Shown piece after piece: positions 33,502 to 42,075 of a stretch of 64,000 bases of DNA. Numbering within the stretch: position 1 is the first letter of the stretch; every line of letters starts with the position of its first letter. The notes beneath the pieces are model-generated. The model was not told the origin of the DNA, ran no database searches, and saw only the letters and a program-made list of their open reading frames with translations. A program made the translations under genes and the position numbers. The DNA is from Tenacibaculum sp. MAR_2009_124 (GTDB lineage Bacteria > Bacteroidota > Bacteroidia > Flavobacteriales > Flavobacteriaceae), in the NCBI RefSeq assembly GCF_900105455.1, contig NZ_FNSF01000005.1, positions 682,001 through 746,000 on the forward strand, written 5' to 3'.

Positions 33502-34511
33502 TCATTCCTAATAACCATCTCTAATTGTTTCTGAAAATCAACATGCTCATCAACCCAAATTGCTAATTTTGATGCCTTCTTAGAAAAACCGTAAAAACTG
33601 TTATATTTAATATCTTTTTTGAAGTTCAAAATTAAATTGTGTCCAAGTGATCGTCCTAAGAGAGCGAAGTATTTAACATCAGTTTTCTCAGGCAATTCTT
33701 TAGAGTTTAACTCTACATTTTTTATTACACTGAAAGGTATGACAGCTTTTGATAAAATTCCAAATTTAAGAATGAGCTCTTGTTTTTTCAGATCTATAAA
33801 AATTGGTCTACTAGAAAGAGACCTTAGTACTGCAATAATTTGCAACAAACTATAGCCACTTAAAACAGCTAAAATGATAGATCCCTTTGCGTTGCCATGT
33901 TTCATCATTGAATGTGTCACAAACATTTCGACCAAAACCACCAATAGGAATCCCAATATCAAACTGACCGCCGTGCTATTTTTATGATAAGAATACTCTA
34001 GTTTATTTAACTTCCTTTTTCTCCAATTGAGCAAACCATAATAAATAACTGATATTTCTGTGGCTAAAAAGGCTCCAAATTTAAATGGTAATATATCATT
34101 ACACACTTCTTGAGTTTTATCAAAAAAGTCAAAGTTTTCTGAATCTAATTTTACTTTTTGTATAGATGCTCTAATCTTTGTAATAACATATCCAATAATT
34201 CCCAACTCTAGTAAAGGCATCAGAATTGATTGCGTCATTGATAAAGCTTCTCTATTCTCTTCAGGAAGTATATAATATGCTGTTAAAAAACCGATAGCAA
34301 TAACGGCTACAATCGATTTTTTCGAGATTTCTCTTTTCCTTATCAATAAATAATGAATAAAAGGAATGGTTATCAATAAATCAATTGTAATAAAATAAGA
34401 AAGTAATGGGCTAAACAAAGATGATTTTACGACCATTGCCACCATCAACATCATCAACAAAGGAATTCCATAAACTAAAAGACTTCCTTTAATTTTAAGC
34501 TCGTTTAACAT
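33498..34511 (-). CDS. Multi-pass membrane protein, unknown
   Basis: A 337-aa protein with seven or eight hydrophobic segments in two clusters (about 10-110 and 175-230) and a soluble C-terminal third (ILKFGILSKAVIPFSVIKNV) that resembles a PH-like domain of bacterial membrane proteins. No family named with confidence. Convergent with the LytTR gene (overlap of four bases). Confidence 0.75.
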   Translation of the reverse strand: MLNELKIKGSLLVYGIPLLMMLMVAMVVKSSLFSPLLSYFITIDLLITIPFIHYLLIRKREISKKSIVAVIAIGFLTAYYILPEENREALSMTQSILMPLLELGIIGYVITKIRASIQKVKLDSENFDFFDKTQEVCNDILPFKFGAFLATEISVIYYGLLNWRKRKLNKLEYSYHKNSTAVSLILGFLLVVLVEMFVTHSMMKHGNAKGSIILAVLSGYSLLQIIAVLRSLSSRPIFIDLKKQELILKFGILSKAVIPFSVIKNVELNSKELPEKTDVKYFALLGRSLGHNLILNFKKDIKYNSFYGFSKKASKLAIWVDEHVDFQKQLEMVIRND

Positions 34512-34535
34512 AAGGAGTGCGTTTAAATTTGATTC

Positions 34536-34563
34536 ATACGATTTACAAGTAAATATCTCGTAT
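34536..34563. repeat. Palindromic element ATACGA...TCGTAT
   Basis: ATACGATTTAC / GTAAATATCTCGTAT form an imperfect palindrome upstream of the membrane protein gene. A degenerate copy lies at 30209-30233 and ATACGATTTAT recurs at 29788-29798, so it is a dispersed small repeat. Confidence 0.55.
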
Positions 34564-34690
34564 CAATTATAAGTAGCTATAAATGATGTTATGTTACAGT
34601 AATTAAGCACATTAATTTTAAGCTGTGTAATGAAAAAAAATCATCCTTAACAACAACCATTCCCTCTTTAGATACATGATACCATTAAAC

Positions 34691-34720
34691 AAAAAACACC
34701 TCAACATATATTAAGGTGTT
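34691..34720 (-). terminator. Terminator after the amidohydrolase
   Basis: AACACCT / AGGTGTT stem followed by TTTTTTG on the minus strand, 30 bases beyond the stop. Confidence 0.85.
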
Positions 34721-34750
34721 ATTCGCTTAAGTATAATAATCGTAATTTTT

Positions 34751-36028
34751 CTATTTATAAACGACACCATCTTTCATCACAAAATCAACGTTTTCCATAG
34801 TTTCAATATTTTTTAAAGGATTTTGATCTACAGCTATAATATCAGCATAAAACCCTTTTTTTATTTGACCAATTTCATTTTCCATTTTTAAAATCTTAGC
34901 ATTAGTAATTGTTGCTGATTGAATGGTTTCCATAGCAGGCATTCCTGCTTCTACCATATAACCGAACTCTTTACCGTTATTACCGTGTTTAAACACTCCT
35001 GCATCCGTACCAAATGCTATTCCGACACCTTTTTTATAAGCCTTAGCAAATGTTCCCTGAATTTGAGGCCCTACAGCCAATGCTTTCGGAACAACAATTG
35101 CAGGATAGAATCCTCTAATTTTTGCTTTTTCTTCAACCTCTTTTCCAGCGGTAATTGTAGGAACTAAATAAGCATCATGCTTTTTCATCAACTCCATCGT
35201 TTCTTCACTCATATAAGTTCCGTGTTCAATAGTTTTAACACCTCCTAAAACAGCCCTTCGCATTCCTTCATCGCCATGAGCATGCGCTGCAACATGCATA
35301 CCGTAATCTTTAGCCATATCACAAATTGCCTTTACTTCTTCAATCGTAAACTGAGGATTGTCACCACTTTTAGCAACACTTAGTACTCCACCAGTTGCTG
35401 TTATTTTAACACAATCTGCACCATTTTTATAACGTTGTCTTACCGCTTTTTTGGCATCCTCAACACTATTCACCACCCCCTCTTTTGGTCCTGGGTCTCC
35501 AATCAGAACTCTACTACTACCGTTGGTTGGGTCTGCATGTCCTCCTGTTGTTGCTAATGCTTTTCCCGCCGTAAACACTCTTGGCCCAGGTATCTTCCCT
35601 GCATCAATAGCGTTACGTATTGCAATATTGACTCCCGATCCTCCTAAATCTCTTACTGTTGTGAATCCTTTTAACAACGTTGTTTTAGCAAAACCAACTG
35701 AATTGAAGGCTATATCTGCTTCATTTAAAATATAGCGTTTTAAGCGTGTTTTAGCGTCAAATTCGTTTTCAATATGCACATGCATATCAATAAGTCCTGG
35801 CATAACGAATTTACCTTTTAAATCGATTAATTTATCGGTCTTATTATTTGGTTTTATAAAACCATCCAAAACATCATCAATTTTGTTAGACTTGATAACA
35901 ATGGTTTTATTGTTTTCAATAGTTCCTTTTTCTGTATTTATTAATTTCCCACAGTGAACATAGGTTGTTTGGCCAACCAAAAAAACCGTGTTTAATAAAA
36001 AAACAAGTAGTAAGAATATTCTTTTCAT
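34751..36028 (-). CDS. Secreted metal-dependent amidohydrolase (prolidase/imidazolonepropionase-like)
   Basis: A 425-aa protein with signal peptide (MKRIFLLLVFLLNTVFLVGQ) and amidohydrolase metal ligands: HVHIE in PGLIDMHVHIEN, Lys in DCVKITATGG, His in VAAHAHGDEG and IEHGTYMSEE, and Asp in AFGTDAGVFKHG. Such exported enzymes often cleave Xaa-Pro or related amide bonds. Own terminator downstream. Confidence 0.88.
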   Translation of the reverse strand: MKRIFLLLVFLLNTVFLVGQTTYVHCGKLINTEKGTIENNKTIVIKSNKIDDVLDGFIKPNNKTDKLIDLKGKFVMPGLIDMHVHIENEFDAKTRLKRYILNEADIAFNSVGFAKTTLLKGFTTVRDLGGSGVNIAIRNAIDAGKIPGPRVFTAGKALATTGGHADPTNGSSRVLIGDPGPKEGVVNSVEDAKKAVRQRYKNGADCVKITATGGVLSVAKSGDNPQFTIEEVKAICDMAKDYGMHVAAHAHGDEGMRRAVLGGVKTIEHGTYMSEETMELMKKHDAYLVPTITAGKEVEEKAKIRGFYPAIVVPKALAVGPQIQGTFAKAYKKGVGIAFGTDAGVFKHGNNGKEFGYMVEAGMPAMETIQSATITNAKILKMENEIGQIKKGFYADIIAVDQNPLKNIETMENVDFVMKDGVVYK

Positions 36029-36205
36029 CTGTTATATTGCTTATAATATTTAATAATAAGAAGTATCCTTTTTCGCAAGATCGAATCATATGCAAAAAGG
36101 CTCTTATTTGGGTTTAAAGTACTGTAATTGACTTTAAATATAAGACTATTAAAACAAATTCAAGAATTCCCGTTTCAGTTCAAAAGGTTAAGAACTAAAT
36201 AAATA

Positions 36206-37120
36206 TTAGAAAATAGATAGTTTGGATTCAGTAGTAAATTTCTCAAGAAATTGCATTCCTTTATAAGAATTCCCTTTTCTATTTAGTTTTGGGCTCCAAA
36301 CGGAAATAACATATTCACCTGGATGAACAGCAACAATACCTCCACCGACTCCACTTTTACCTGGAAGTCCGACTTTAAATGCGAATTCACCTGACTCATC
36401 ATAAAACCCGCAAGTTTGCATTAAGGCATTAATCCTTTTTGATTGACTTTTCGATAAAACTTGTTCGCTTGTATAAGGATTTACTCCTTGATTGGCTAAG
36501 AATGAAAAGGAATTTGAAAGTTCTTCGCAACTCATTTCTAAAGAACAGATATCAAAATAAAAATCTAATACTTCTTCTGGATCATTTTCAATATTTCCAA
36601 ACGATTTGATAAAATTACACAGAGCAATATTTCGATAACCGACAGTTTTTTCAGAAGCAGCAATTTTAGCAGAATAATTAATGGTGTTTTCGCCCGAAAG
36701 TTTTCGAACGAACTCAAGAAAATCTTGTCTATAATTCGCAAGACAACTCATCAAAATATCAGTAATTACAATAGCCCCAGCATTTATAAATGGGTTTCTG
36801 GGTATTCCTAAATCAGTTTCTAATTGAACTAAAGAATTATAACTTGTTCCAGAAGGTTCAACACCGAGTCTACGCCAAATATCTTCATCTTTCATACTGT
36901 ACGCCAAGCTCAAGGAAAAAACCTTTGAAACACTTTGAATTGAAAACCTACGTTCGTAATCTCCAATTCCATAACGAATATGATTATTAGCTGCAAAATA
37001 CACTCCAAAACTATCTGGATTGACATTTAATAATTCGGGAATATAGGAAGCGACCTCTCCATTGTCTTGCACTTCCTTTACTTGACTGTAAATATCTTGA
37101 ATTATTAAATCGAAACTCAT
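36206..37120 (-). CDS. glsA: Glutaminase A
   Basis: A 304-aa serine-dependent beta-lactamase-fold glutaminase. The SxxK motif is in FSIQSVSKVFSLSLAYSM, followed by family motifs NPFINAGAIVITDI, YRNIALCNFIKSFGN and GKSGVGGGIVAVHPGEY. Converts glutamine to glutamate and ammonia in the cytosol. ATGA overlap with the oxidoreductase gene upstream. Confidence 0.95.
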   Translation of the reverse strand: MSFDLIIQDIYSQVKEVQDNGEVASYIPELLNVNPDSFGVYFAANNHIRYGIGDYERRFSIQSVSKVFSLSLAYSMKDEDIWRRLGVEPSGTSYNSLVQLETDLGIPRNPFINAGAIVITDILMSCLANYRQDFLEFVRKLSGENTINYSAKIAASEKTVGYRNIALCNFIKSFGNIENDPEEVLDFYFDICSLEMSCEELSNSFSFLANQGVNPYTSEQVLSKSQSKRINALMQTCGFYDESGEFAFKVGLPGKSGVGGGIVAVHPGEYVISVWSPKLNRKGNSYKGMQFLEKFTTESKLSIF

Positions 37121-37725
37121 TTTTTTATTTTATCATGAACCTTGGTTGGAATGTTTTCATTCCATTCAGTTAAAATATCGGTAGCCACACTAGCTCCGCT
37201 ACCAGCAGCAATAGCAAACTGACTTCTCCATCCTGCAAGGGTACCACATACATATAATCCCTCTTTGATGAGGTGATTGAAATTCCTTAACTGAATTCTA
37301 TCTTTCATTGCATTAGCTCTTGAATGTCTTTCTATGTATTGTTCAAGCCCAGCAATTTCAAAAGGTTTAGCATAATTTAAGGCAATCACCACAGATTTAG
37401 AATAGTACTCCTCTTTATTGGTTATTATTTTATACCCTTTTTCATCATCCAAAACTGCCACGACCTTTTCGCCACAAATTTGTGTAACTTCAGGATATAA
37501 TGTTTCTAACTGCTCTCTTCCTTCATTTAGAATATCCTTACCCAAAGTTCCTTGAGCCAATCCTAATACATTGTTAAACAAGGCCTCCTGTAAATGAGAA
37601 GCCTTTTGATGCATTATTATACTCACTTTTTTCTCTTTTGCGTATTCTTTTTTTAAAGCAGACCCCAAAAGAAGAGCGCATTGCATTCCTGCAACGCCTC
37701 CACCAACAATTAACGTGTCAAACAT
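37117..37725 (-). CDS. Small NAD(P)/FAD oxidoreductase, thioredoxin-reductase-like
   Basis: A 202-aa protein with FAD-binding LIVGGGVAGMQCALLLGSA and a C-terminal FAD contact GLYVCGTLAGWRSQFAIAAG. It lacks the CxxC and much of the NADPH domain of thioredoxin reductases (~310 aa), so it is a shortened member. Coupled to glsA by ATGA overlap and twelve bases downstream of the MarC gene. Confidence 0.85.
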   Translation of the reverse strand: MFDTLIVGGGVAGMQCALLLGSALKKEYAKEKKVSIIMHQKASHLQEALFNNVLGLAQGTLGKDILNEGREQLETLYPEVTQICGEKVVAVLDDEKGYKIITNKEEYYSKSVVIALNYAKPFEIAGLEQYIERHSRANAMKDRIQLRNFNHLIKEGLYVCGTLAGWRSQFAIAAGSGASVATDILTEWNENIPTKVHDKIKK

Positions 37726-37737
37726 GCAATTTATTTT

Positions 37738-38316
37738 TTATAAAAGCTCCTTAATATTCGCGGCAAATAGCTTCACTGCAATAGCTAATAGTATAACACC
37801 AAATACTTTTCTGATGATTTTAATACCATTTGCACCGATTAATTTCTCAATTCTTGTAGAAGTTTTTAGAACCACATAAATTAATAATACGTTCAGCAAA
37901 ATAGCAACCAATATATTCTCCCAAGCATACTCCGCTCTAAGAGAAAGTAATGTAGTTAAACTACCTGGACCTGCGATTAATGGGAAAGCTATTGGAAATA
38001 CGGTAGCATTAAGTGCTTCTTCGTCATCTTCTTTATAGAGTGTTATTCCCAAAATCATTTCTAAAGCTATAAAGAATAAAATAAAGGCTCCTGCTACAGC
38101 AAAAGAGTTTACGTCAATTCCTATAAAGCCAAGTAACCTTTGTCCTGCAAACAAAAAGACGACCATAATTACTCCAGCAATAATTGATGCCTTCTCTGAT
38201 TGAATGTGTCCTACCTTTTTACGAAGATCAATAATAATGGGTACATTCCCAATAATATCTATTACAGCAAATAACACCATAAAAGCTGTAAAAATTTCTT
38301 TTAAATTAAAATTCAT
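37738..38316 (-). CDS. MarC family membrane protein
   Basis: A 192-aa protein of six hydrophobic helices with family motifs VLFAVIDIIGNVPIIIDLRK, FPIAFPLIAGPGSLTTLLSL and RIEKLIGANGIKIIRKVFG. MarC proteins are integral membrane proteins of unsettled function (not a proven drug pump). First gene of a minus-strand run with the oxidoreductase and glsA. Confidence 0.93.
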   Translation of the reverse strand: MNFNLKEIFTAFMVLFAVIDIIGNVPIIIDLRKKVGHIQSEKASIIAGVIMVVFLFAGQRLLGFIGIDVNSFAVAGAFILFFIALEMILGITLYKEDDEEALNATVFPIAFPLIAGPGSLTTLLSLRAEYAWENILVAILLNVLLIYVVLKTSTRIEKLIGANGIKIIRKVFGVILLAIAVKLFAANIKELL

Positions 38317-38448
38317 TACCTGTTGTTTTTCGAGCGCAAAATTAGATAAGTATTCTCACAATCTACTATTTTTGCAAAAATTTTACATAAATCTAATATA
38401 CTATTTTAAAGATAATTCCAAGAGGTATTAAAATCTATAAGAAAAAGT

Positions 38449-39042
38449 ATGTTAGCCAATTACGTTGAGCTTATGTTCCAATTAGGAAAAACCATTGTAT
38501 CTGAAGAAATTTTAGAAAAAGAATTTGTTTGCAATTTATCTGCTTGTAAAGGAGTATGTTGTGTAGCTGGAGAAGCTGGAGCTCCTTTATTAAAAGAAGA
38601 AACCGATATTTTAGAAGAAATATACCCAAAGGTTAAACCTTTTCTTAGAAAAGAAGGAATAGAATCAATTGAAAAACAAGGAACATGGGTTACTAGTGAT
38701 TTCGGTGAGCCTGAAACTCCTTTAATTAATGACGCAGAGTGCGCTTATGTAACTTTTGATAAGAAAGGTACTGCATTATGTGGAATAGAAGAGGCATATA
38801 ATCAAAATATTATTGACTGGAAAAAACCTATTTCTTGTCATCTTTACCCTGTAAGAGTTCAGGATTATAGTGAGTTTTCAGCTGTAAACTATCATCAATG
38901 GGAAATTTGTGATGATGCTTGTTCGTTAGGAAAAGAGCTTCAAGTTCCTGTTTACAAGTTTTTAAAAGAAGCTTTAACCAGAAGGTTTGGTGAAAACTGG
39001 TATGAAGAGTTAACAAAAGTTGCTGAGCAAAAGCATAAGTAG
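38449..39042 (+). CDS. DUF3109 family Cys-rich protein
   Basis: A 197-aa cytosolic protein with CNLSACKGVCCVAGEAG, ADDACS-type cysteines (ICDDACSLGK), and SCHLYPVRV, the DUF3109 pattern related to YkgJ-type metal chelatase folds. Conserved across Bacteroidota; a metal-binding role is inferred. Divergent from the MarC gene across 130 bases. Confidence 0.92.
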   Translation: MLANYVELMFQLGKTIVSEEILEKEFVCNLSACKGVCCVAGEAGAPLLKEETDILEEIYPKVKPFLRKEGIESIEKQGTWVTSDFGEPETPLINDAECAYVTFDKKGTALCGIEEAYNQNIIDWKKPISCHLYPVRVQDYSEFSAVNYHQWEICDDACSLGKELQVPVYKFLKEALTRRFGENWYEELTKVAEQKHK

Positions 39043-39154
39043 CTGTATTTCTGAAATGCTTGAAAACATGAACCTAGGCAGCGAAGTAAACTATACAGTC
39101 ATAACCCTATTGTTTAAAATAACTCTGAATTTAATTGATTTATTTTAAACATAT

Positions 39155-39186
39155 AAAAGCCAATAAGAAAAAACTTATTGGCTTTT
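39155..39186. terminator. Bidirectional terminator between DUF3109 and dGTPase genes
   Basis: AAAAGCCAATAAG (39155-39167) and CTTATTGGCTTTT (39174-39186), with T runs on both strands between two convergent genes. Confidence 0.9.
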
Positions 39187-39238
39187 ATTTTGATAATTAA
39201 TTCGTTGTTTTTAAACTTTCATACCTAAAATCAAATAG

Positions 39239-40573
39239 TTACACTATATTCCCTGCCAACTTTTTATGCAAACGAATCGCAAAACCATCCGATAATCCGG
39301 CTACATAACTACATACAAGCATAACTCTATCATAAAGACTTTCTTTTTCGTGCTGATATTCTTCTGGTAGTAGATTTAATACCAGTTTATCATAGTTAGA
39401 AGCCGTATTGTTAAATTTATTATTGAGTGCTGTTACAAAAACATCTAACACGTCAGCAATAATTTTATATCCTGCAACTTCCTTTTCTATAACTTCTTTA
39501 CTTCTATATATTTTCTCGATACTTTTATTGATAATGTCATTTATTTGAGCCTCATACTTACATTTATCCATCAAACCTCTATCGAAATCACCATTAAGTA
39601 TTTCTTCTTCATTTTCTAAAAATATAGTAACTGCTTCATCAATTAATGACCCTATGGCCAATGCTCTTAAATACCCAGTCCTATCCTTTTTATGTTCTAG
39701 AGCATAGTATTTTTCTCGGTTAATATGCTTTGTTAATTTAGACATATATTCCAAAGCATATTCTTCATCTATTAGCCCTAAATTAATACCATCTTCAAAA
39801 TCGATAATTGTATAACAGATATCATCAGCAGCCTCAACTAAATAGGCTAATGGATGACGATAATAAGAAATCCCTGCACTATCCTTTTTCTTTAAACCTA
39901 AATCTTCAACAATATCTAAAAAAGCTTCCTTTTCTGACTGAAAAAAACCGTATTTCTTATCTACTATATGCTTGCTAGGTTTCTTAGGTAAACTTTCCTT
40001 TGGGTATTTTATAAAAGCTCCCAGAGTAGCGTATGATAATCTTAAACCTCCTTCAATTCCTTTTCTGTTTTCGGTTAAAATTCTGAGTCCATTTGCATTT
40101 CCTTCAAAATCAATTAAATCTTGATATTCTAAATCTGTTAACTGATCTTTGAGCTGCCCTCCCTTTCCAGTTTTAAAATACTCTCCAATAGCCCTCTCAC
40201 CAGAATGACCAAACGGTGGATTCCCTATATCATGCATTAGAGAGGCCGCCGCAACAATAGCTCCAAAATCATTAAAAGTATATCCTAGCTTTTCTAGCTT
40301 AGGATGTCTTTTTAACAACTCTTTCCCTACCCTTCTTCCCAAAGTCCTTCCAACTACAGAAACCTCTAAACTATGTGTTAATCTTGTATGTACAAAATCT
40401 GTTTTTGATAAAGGGATTACTTGAGTTTTATCTTGAAGACTTCTAAAAGCAGACGAAAATATAATTCTATCAAAATCCACTTCAAAACCTAACCTTGTTT
40501 CATCTTGCTCCGCTCTTAATCTTTTTTTAGTATCTCCGTATCTTTTTAATGATAATAATTGTTCCCAGTTCAT
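39239..40573 (-). CDS. dgt: Deoxyguanosinetriphosphate triphosphohydrolase
   Basis: A 444-aa HD-domain hydrolase: RSLQDKTQV, HTRLTHSLEVSVVGR, MHDIGNPPFGHSGE (the HD pair) and YLVEAADDICYTIIDFEDG. Removes triphosphate from dGTP or other dNTPs, tuning nucleotide pools and, in some bacteria, limiting phages. Full length. Start ATG at 40571-40573. Confidence 0.95.
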   Translation of the reverse strand: MNWEQLLSLKRYGDTKKRLRAEQDETRLGFEVDFDRIIFSSAFRSLQDKTQVIPLSKTDFVHTRLTHSLEVSVVGRTLGRRVGKELLKRHPKLEKLGYTFNDFGAIVAAASLMHDIGNPPFGHSGERAIGEYFKTGKGGQLKDQLTDLEYQDLIDFEGNANGLRILTENRKGIEGGLRLSYATLGAFIKYPKESLPKKPSKHIVDKKYGFFQSEKEAFLDIVEDLGLKKKDSAGISYYRHPLAYLVEAADDICYTIIDFEDGINLGLIDEEYALEYMSKLTKHINREKYYALEHKKDRTGYLRALAIGSLIDEAVTIFLENEEEILNGDFDRGLMDKCKYEAQINDIINKSIEKIYRSKEVIEKEVAGYKIIADVLDVFVTALNNKFNNTASNYDKLVLNLLPEEYQHEKESLYDRVMLVCSYVAGLSDGFAIRLHKKLAGNIV

Positions 40574-40711
40574 TTTAATCGTTTAGATTCAACAAAAATA
40601 TTTATTCTTTTTGTTTTAAGCCTATCTTTTTATTCAGCTTTATCCCGAAAAGTTTTAAAAAATAGTCAGAATATGTAATTTGCATCATCAACTTATCTTA
40701 AAATTGGTTAA

Positions 40712-40741
40712 TTTTGTATATTATTTTTTTTATATACAAAA
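40712..40741. promoter_or_regulatory. Inverted repeat upstream of the Panacea-domain gene
   Basis: TTTTGTATAT (40712-40721) and ATATACAAAA (40732-40741) form a perfect 10-bp inverted repeat 33 bases before the ATG, next to a TAATTTTG -7-like element. Fits an autoregulatory operator; also resembles a further TGTATAT at 40745-40751. Confidence 0.5.
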
Positions 40742-40773
40742 ATTATGTATATTCTTATTTAAACTAAAAAAGT

Positions 40774-41271
40774 ATGGGGACAACCAGTTCTGTTGCAAAT
40801 GAGTTTTTAAAATTATCAGAAAACTCGAATTCTGAGCTTACTAATATGAAATTAGTTAAGATGATGTACATTGCTCAAGGGCTTTGCTTATCTATTTTGG
40901 AACGTCCTTTATTTAATGATGATACTATAGAAGCTTGGAAATACGGCCCAGTAATTCCAAGTATTTATCATGAATTTAAACATTTTAAATCTGACCCAAT
41001 CACATCAAAATCGGTAGCTACTGATAGTAATTGGGAAAGTTTTTCAGAACCTACTCTTATTAATGAAGAAGACAAGAAAATAGTAAAGTTAGCTTGGAAT
41101 TTGTACAAGGATACTCCTGCCAAGGAATTAGCTATGTCAACTCATAGGTCTGGAACTCCATGGAGTTTTACTTACAATCCTTATGAAAATAATGTTATTC
41201 CTAATAGCCTTATAAAAAAGTACTACGACAAATTTGTTACTAATTTAGAGAAATATTTAAAAAGTGCCTAA
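40774..41271 (+). CDS. Panacea/SocA-type (DUF4065) domain protein, antitoxin candidate
   Basis: A 165-aa protein with the DUF4065 pattern: LTNMKLVKMMYIAQGLCLSI, AWKYGPVIPSIYHEFKHF, and HRSGTPWSFTYNP near the end. In PanAT systems this domain is a flexible antitoxin for unrelated toxins, many of them membrane proteins. The next gene starts inside its last eight bases and encodes a small two-helix membrane protein, matching such a pair. Confidence 0.85.
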   Translation: MGTTSSVANEFLKLSENSNSELTNMKLVKMMYIAQGLCLSILERPLFNDDTIEAWKYGPVIPSIYHEFKHFKSDPITSKSVATDSNWESFSEPTLINEEDKKIVKLAWNLYKDTPAKELAMSTHRSGTPWSFTYNPYENNVIPNSLIKKYYDKFVTNLEKYLKSA

Positions 41272-41590
41272 ATCAAGATTAGACAACTTATTAGGTGAGT
41301 TAGAAGAAGATAAGGTCAATACCAATATAATTGATGAGAGTTCTTCATTAACATACCAAGAAATTCTAGACAGGAATCAAGATAGAGAAGAACGTAAAAA
41401 ATACGCCTTCAGAACTTTCATTTTTTTGTGTGGATTTACAGGAATGATTTTATCGATTATTATTGCAGCAGGTTTTTCTAAACTAATTAGTTTTAATCTT
41501 GGTGACTCTGTACTAATTGCTCTCATTACGTCATCACTAGCTACTGTTGTAGGTATTTTTATTTTAGTTATGAGATATTTATTTAAATAA
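41264..41590 (+). CDS. Small membrane protein, possible PanT-type toxin
   Basis: GTG start at 41264 (8-base overlap with the DUF4065 gene). 108 aa: an acidic, soluble N-terminal half (about 1-45) and two membrane helices (FIFLCGFTGMILSIIIAAGF and SVLIALITSSLATVVGIFIL). No family recognised. The overlap and the partner suggest a toxin acting on the inner membrane, but no sequence motif proves toxicity. The 420 bases that follow (41591-42011) hold no convincing gene. Confidence 0.7.
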   Translation: MPKSRLDNLLGELEEDKVNTNIIDESSSLTYQEILDRNQDREERKKYAFRTFIFLCGFTGMILSIIIAAGFSKLISFNLGDSVLIALITSSLATVVGIFILVMRYLFK

Positions 41591-42011
41591 TAAAGAAACT
41601 TCATTAAAACGTCTGTTTTTTAGTTAAAAAGAAGTGCTTCGTATATTCTACAATTAATCATTGCCTTATAAGATTTAAAAGAGGTCAAATCACGTTGTTT
41701 CCTTCTACTTATGATAATTAGTGCCTTGAATTATTTCATCATATTGTTGATTCGATTATAGTAGGCAAAATTAGGTTATATAAGTTCAAACTATCATTCA
41801 CATAGACTACCAAAAGTGAATATCTACCCTTGTTTAGCTTATTTATTCGTTACTAAAATTAGAATCGGATTTTTAAAAAAGTATTCATTTGAAATGGTTT
41901 ATCGCTGAAAACACACCTAACGCGAATATTTTAATAATCTCCTATACAAACGGTGAATCACTAAATGGTTTTCAAAATAAAGTGACATTAAACTTTTGTT
42001 TCCAAAAAACA

Positions 42012-42037
42012 AAAAGTCGGAAGAAAAATCTTCCGAC
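42012..42037 (-). terminator. nrdA terminator
   Basis: GTCGGAAG (42016-42023) / CTTCCGAC (42030-42037) stem and TTTTTG on the minus strand, 39 bases beyond the nrdA stop. Confidence 0.92.
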
Positions 42038-42075
42038 CCTGGGTGTGCTCAAAGCACCTCCTATTTATTTTTCTT

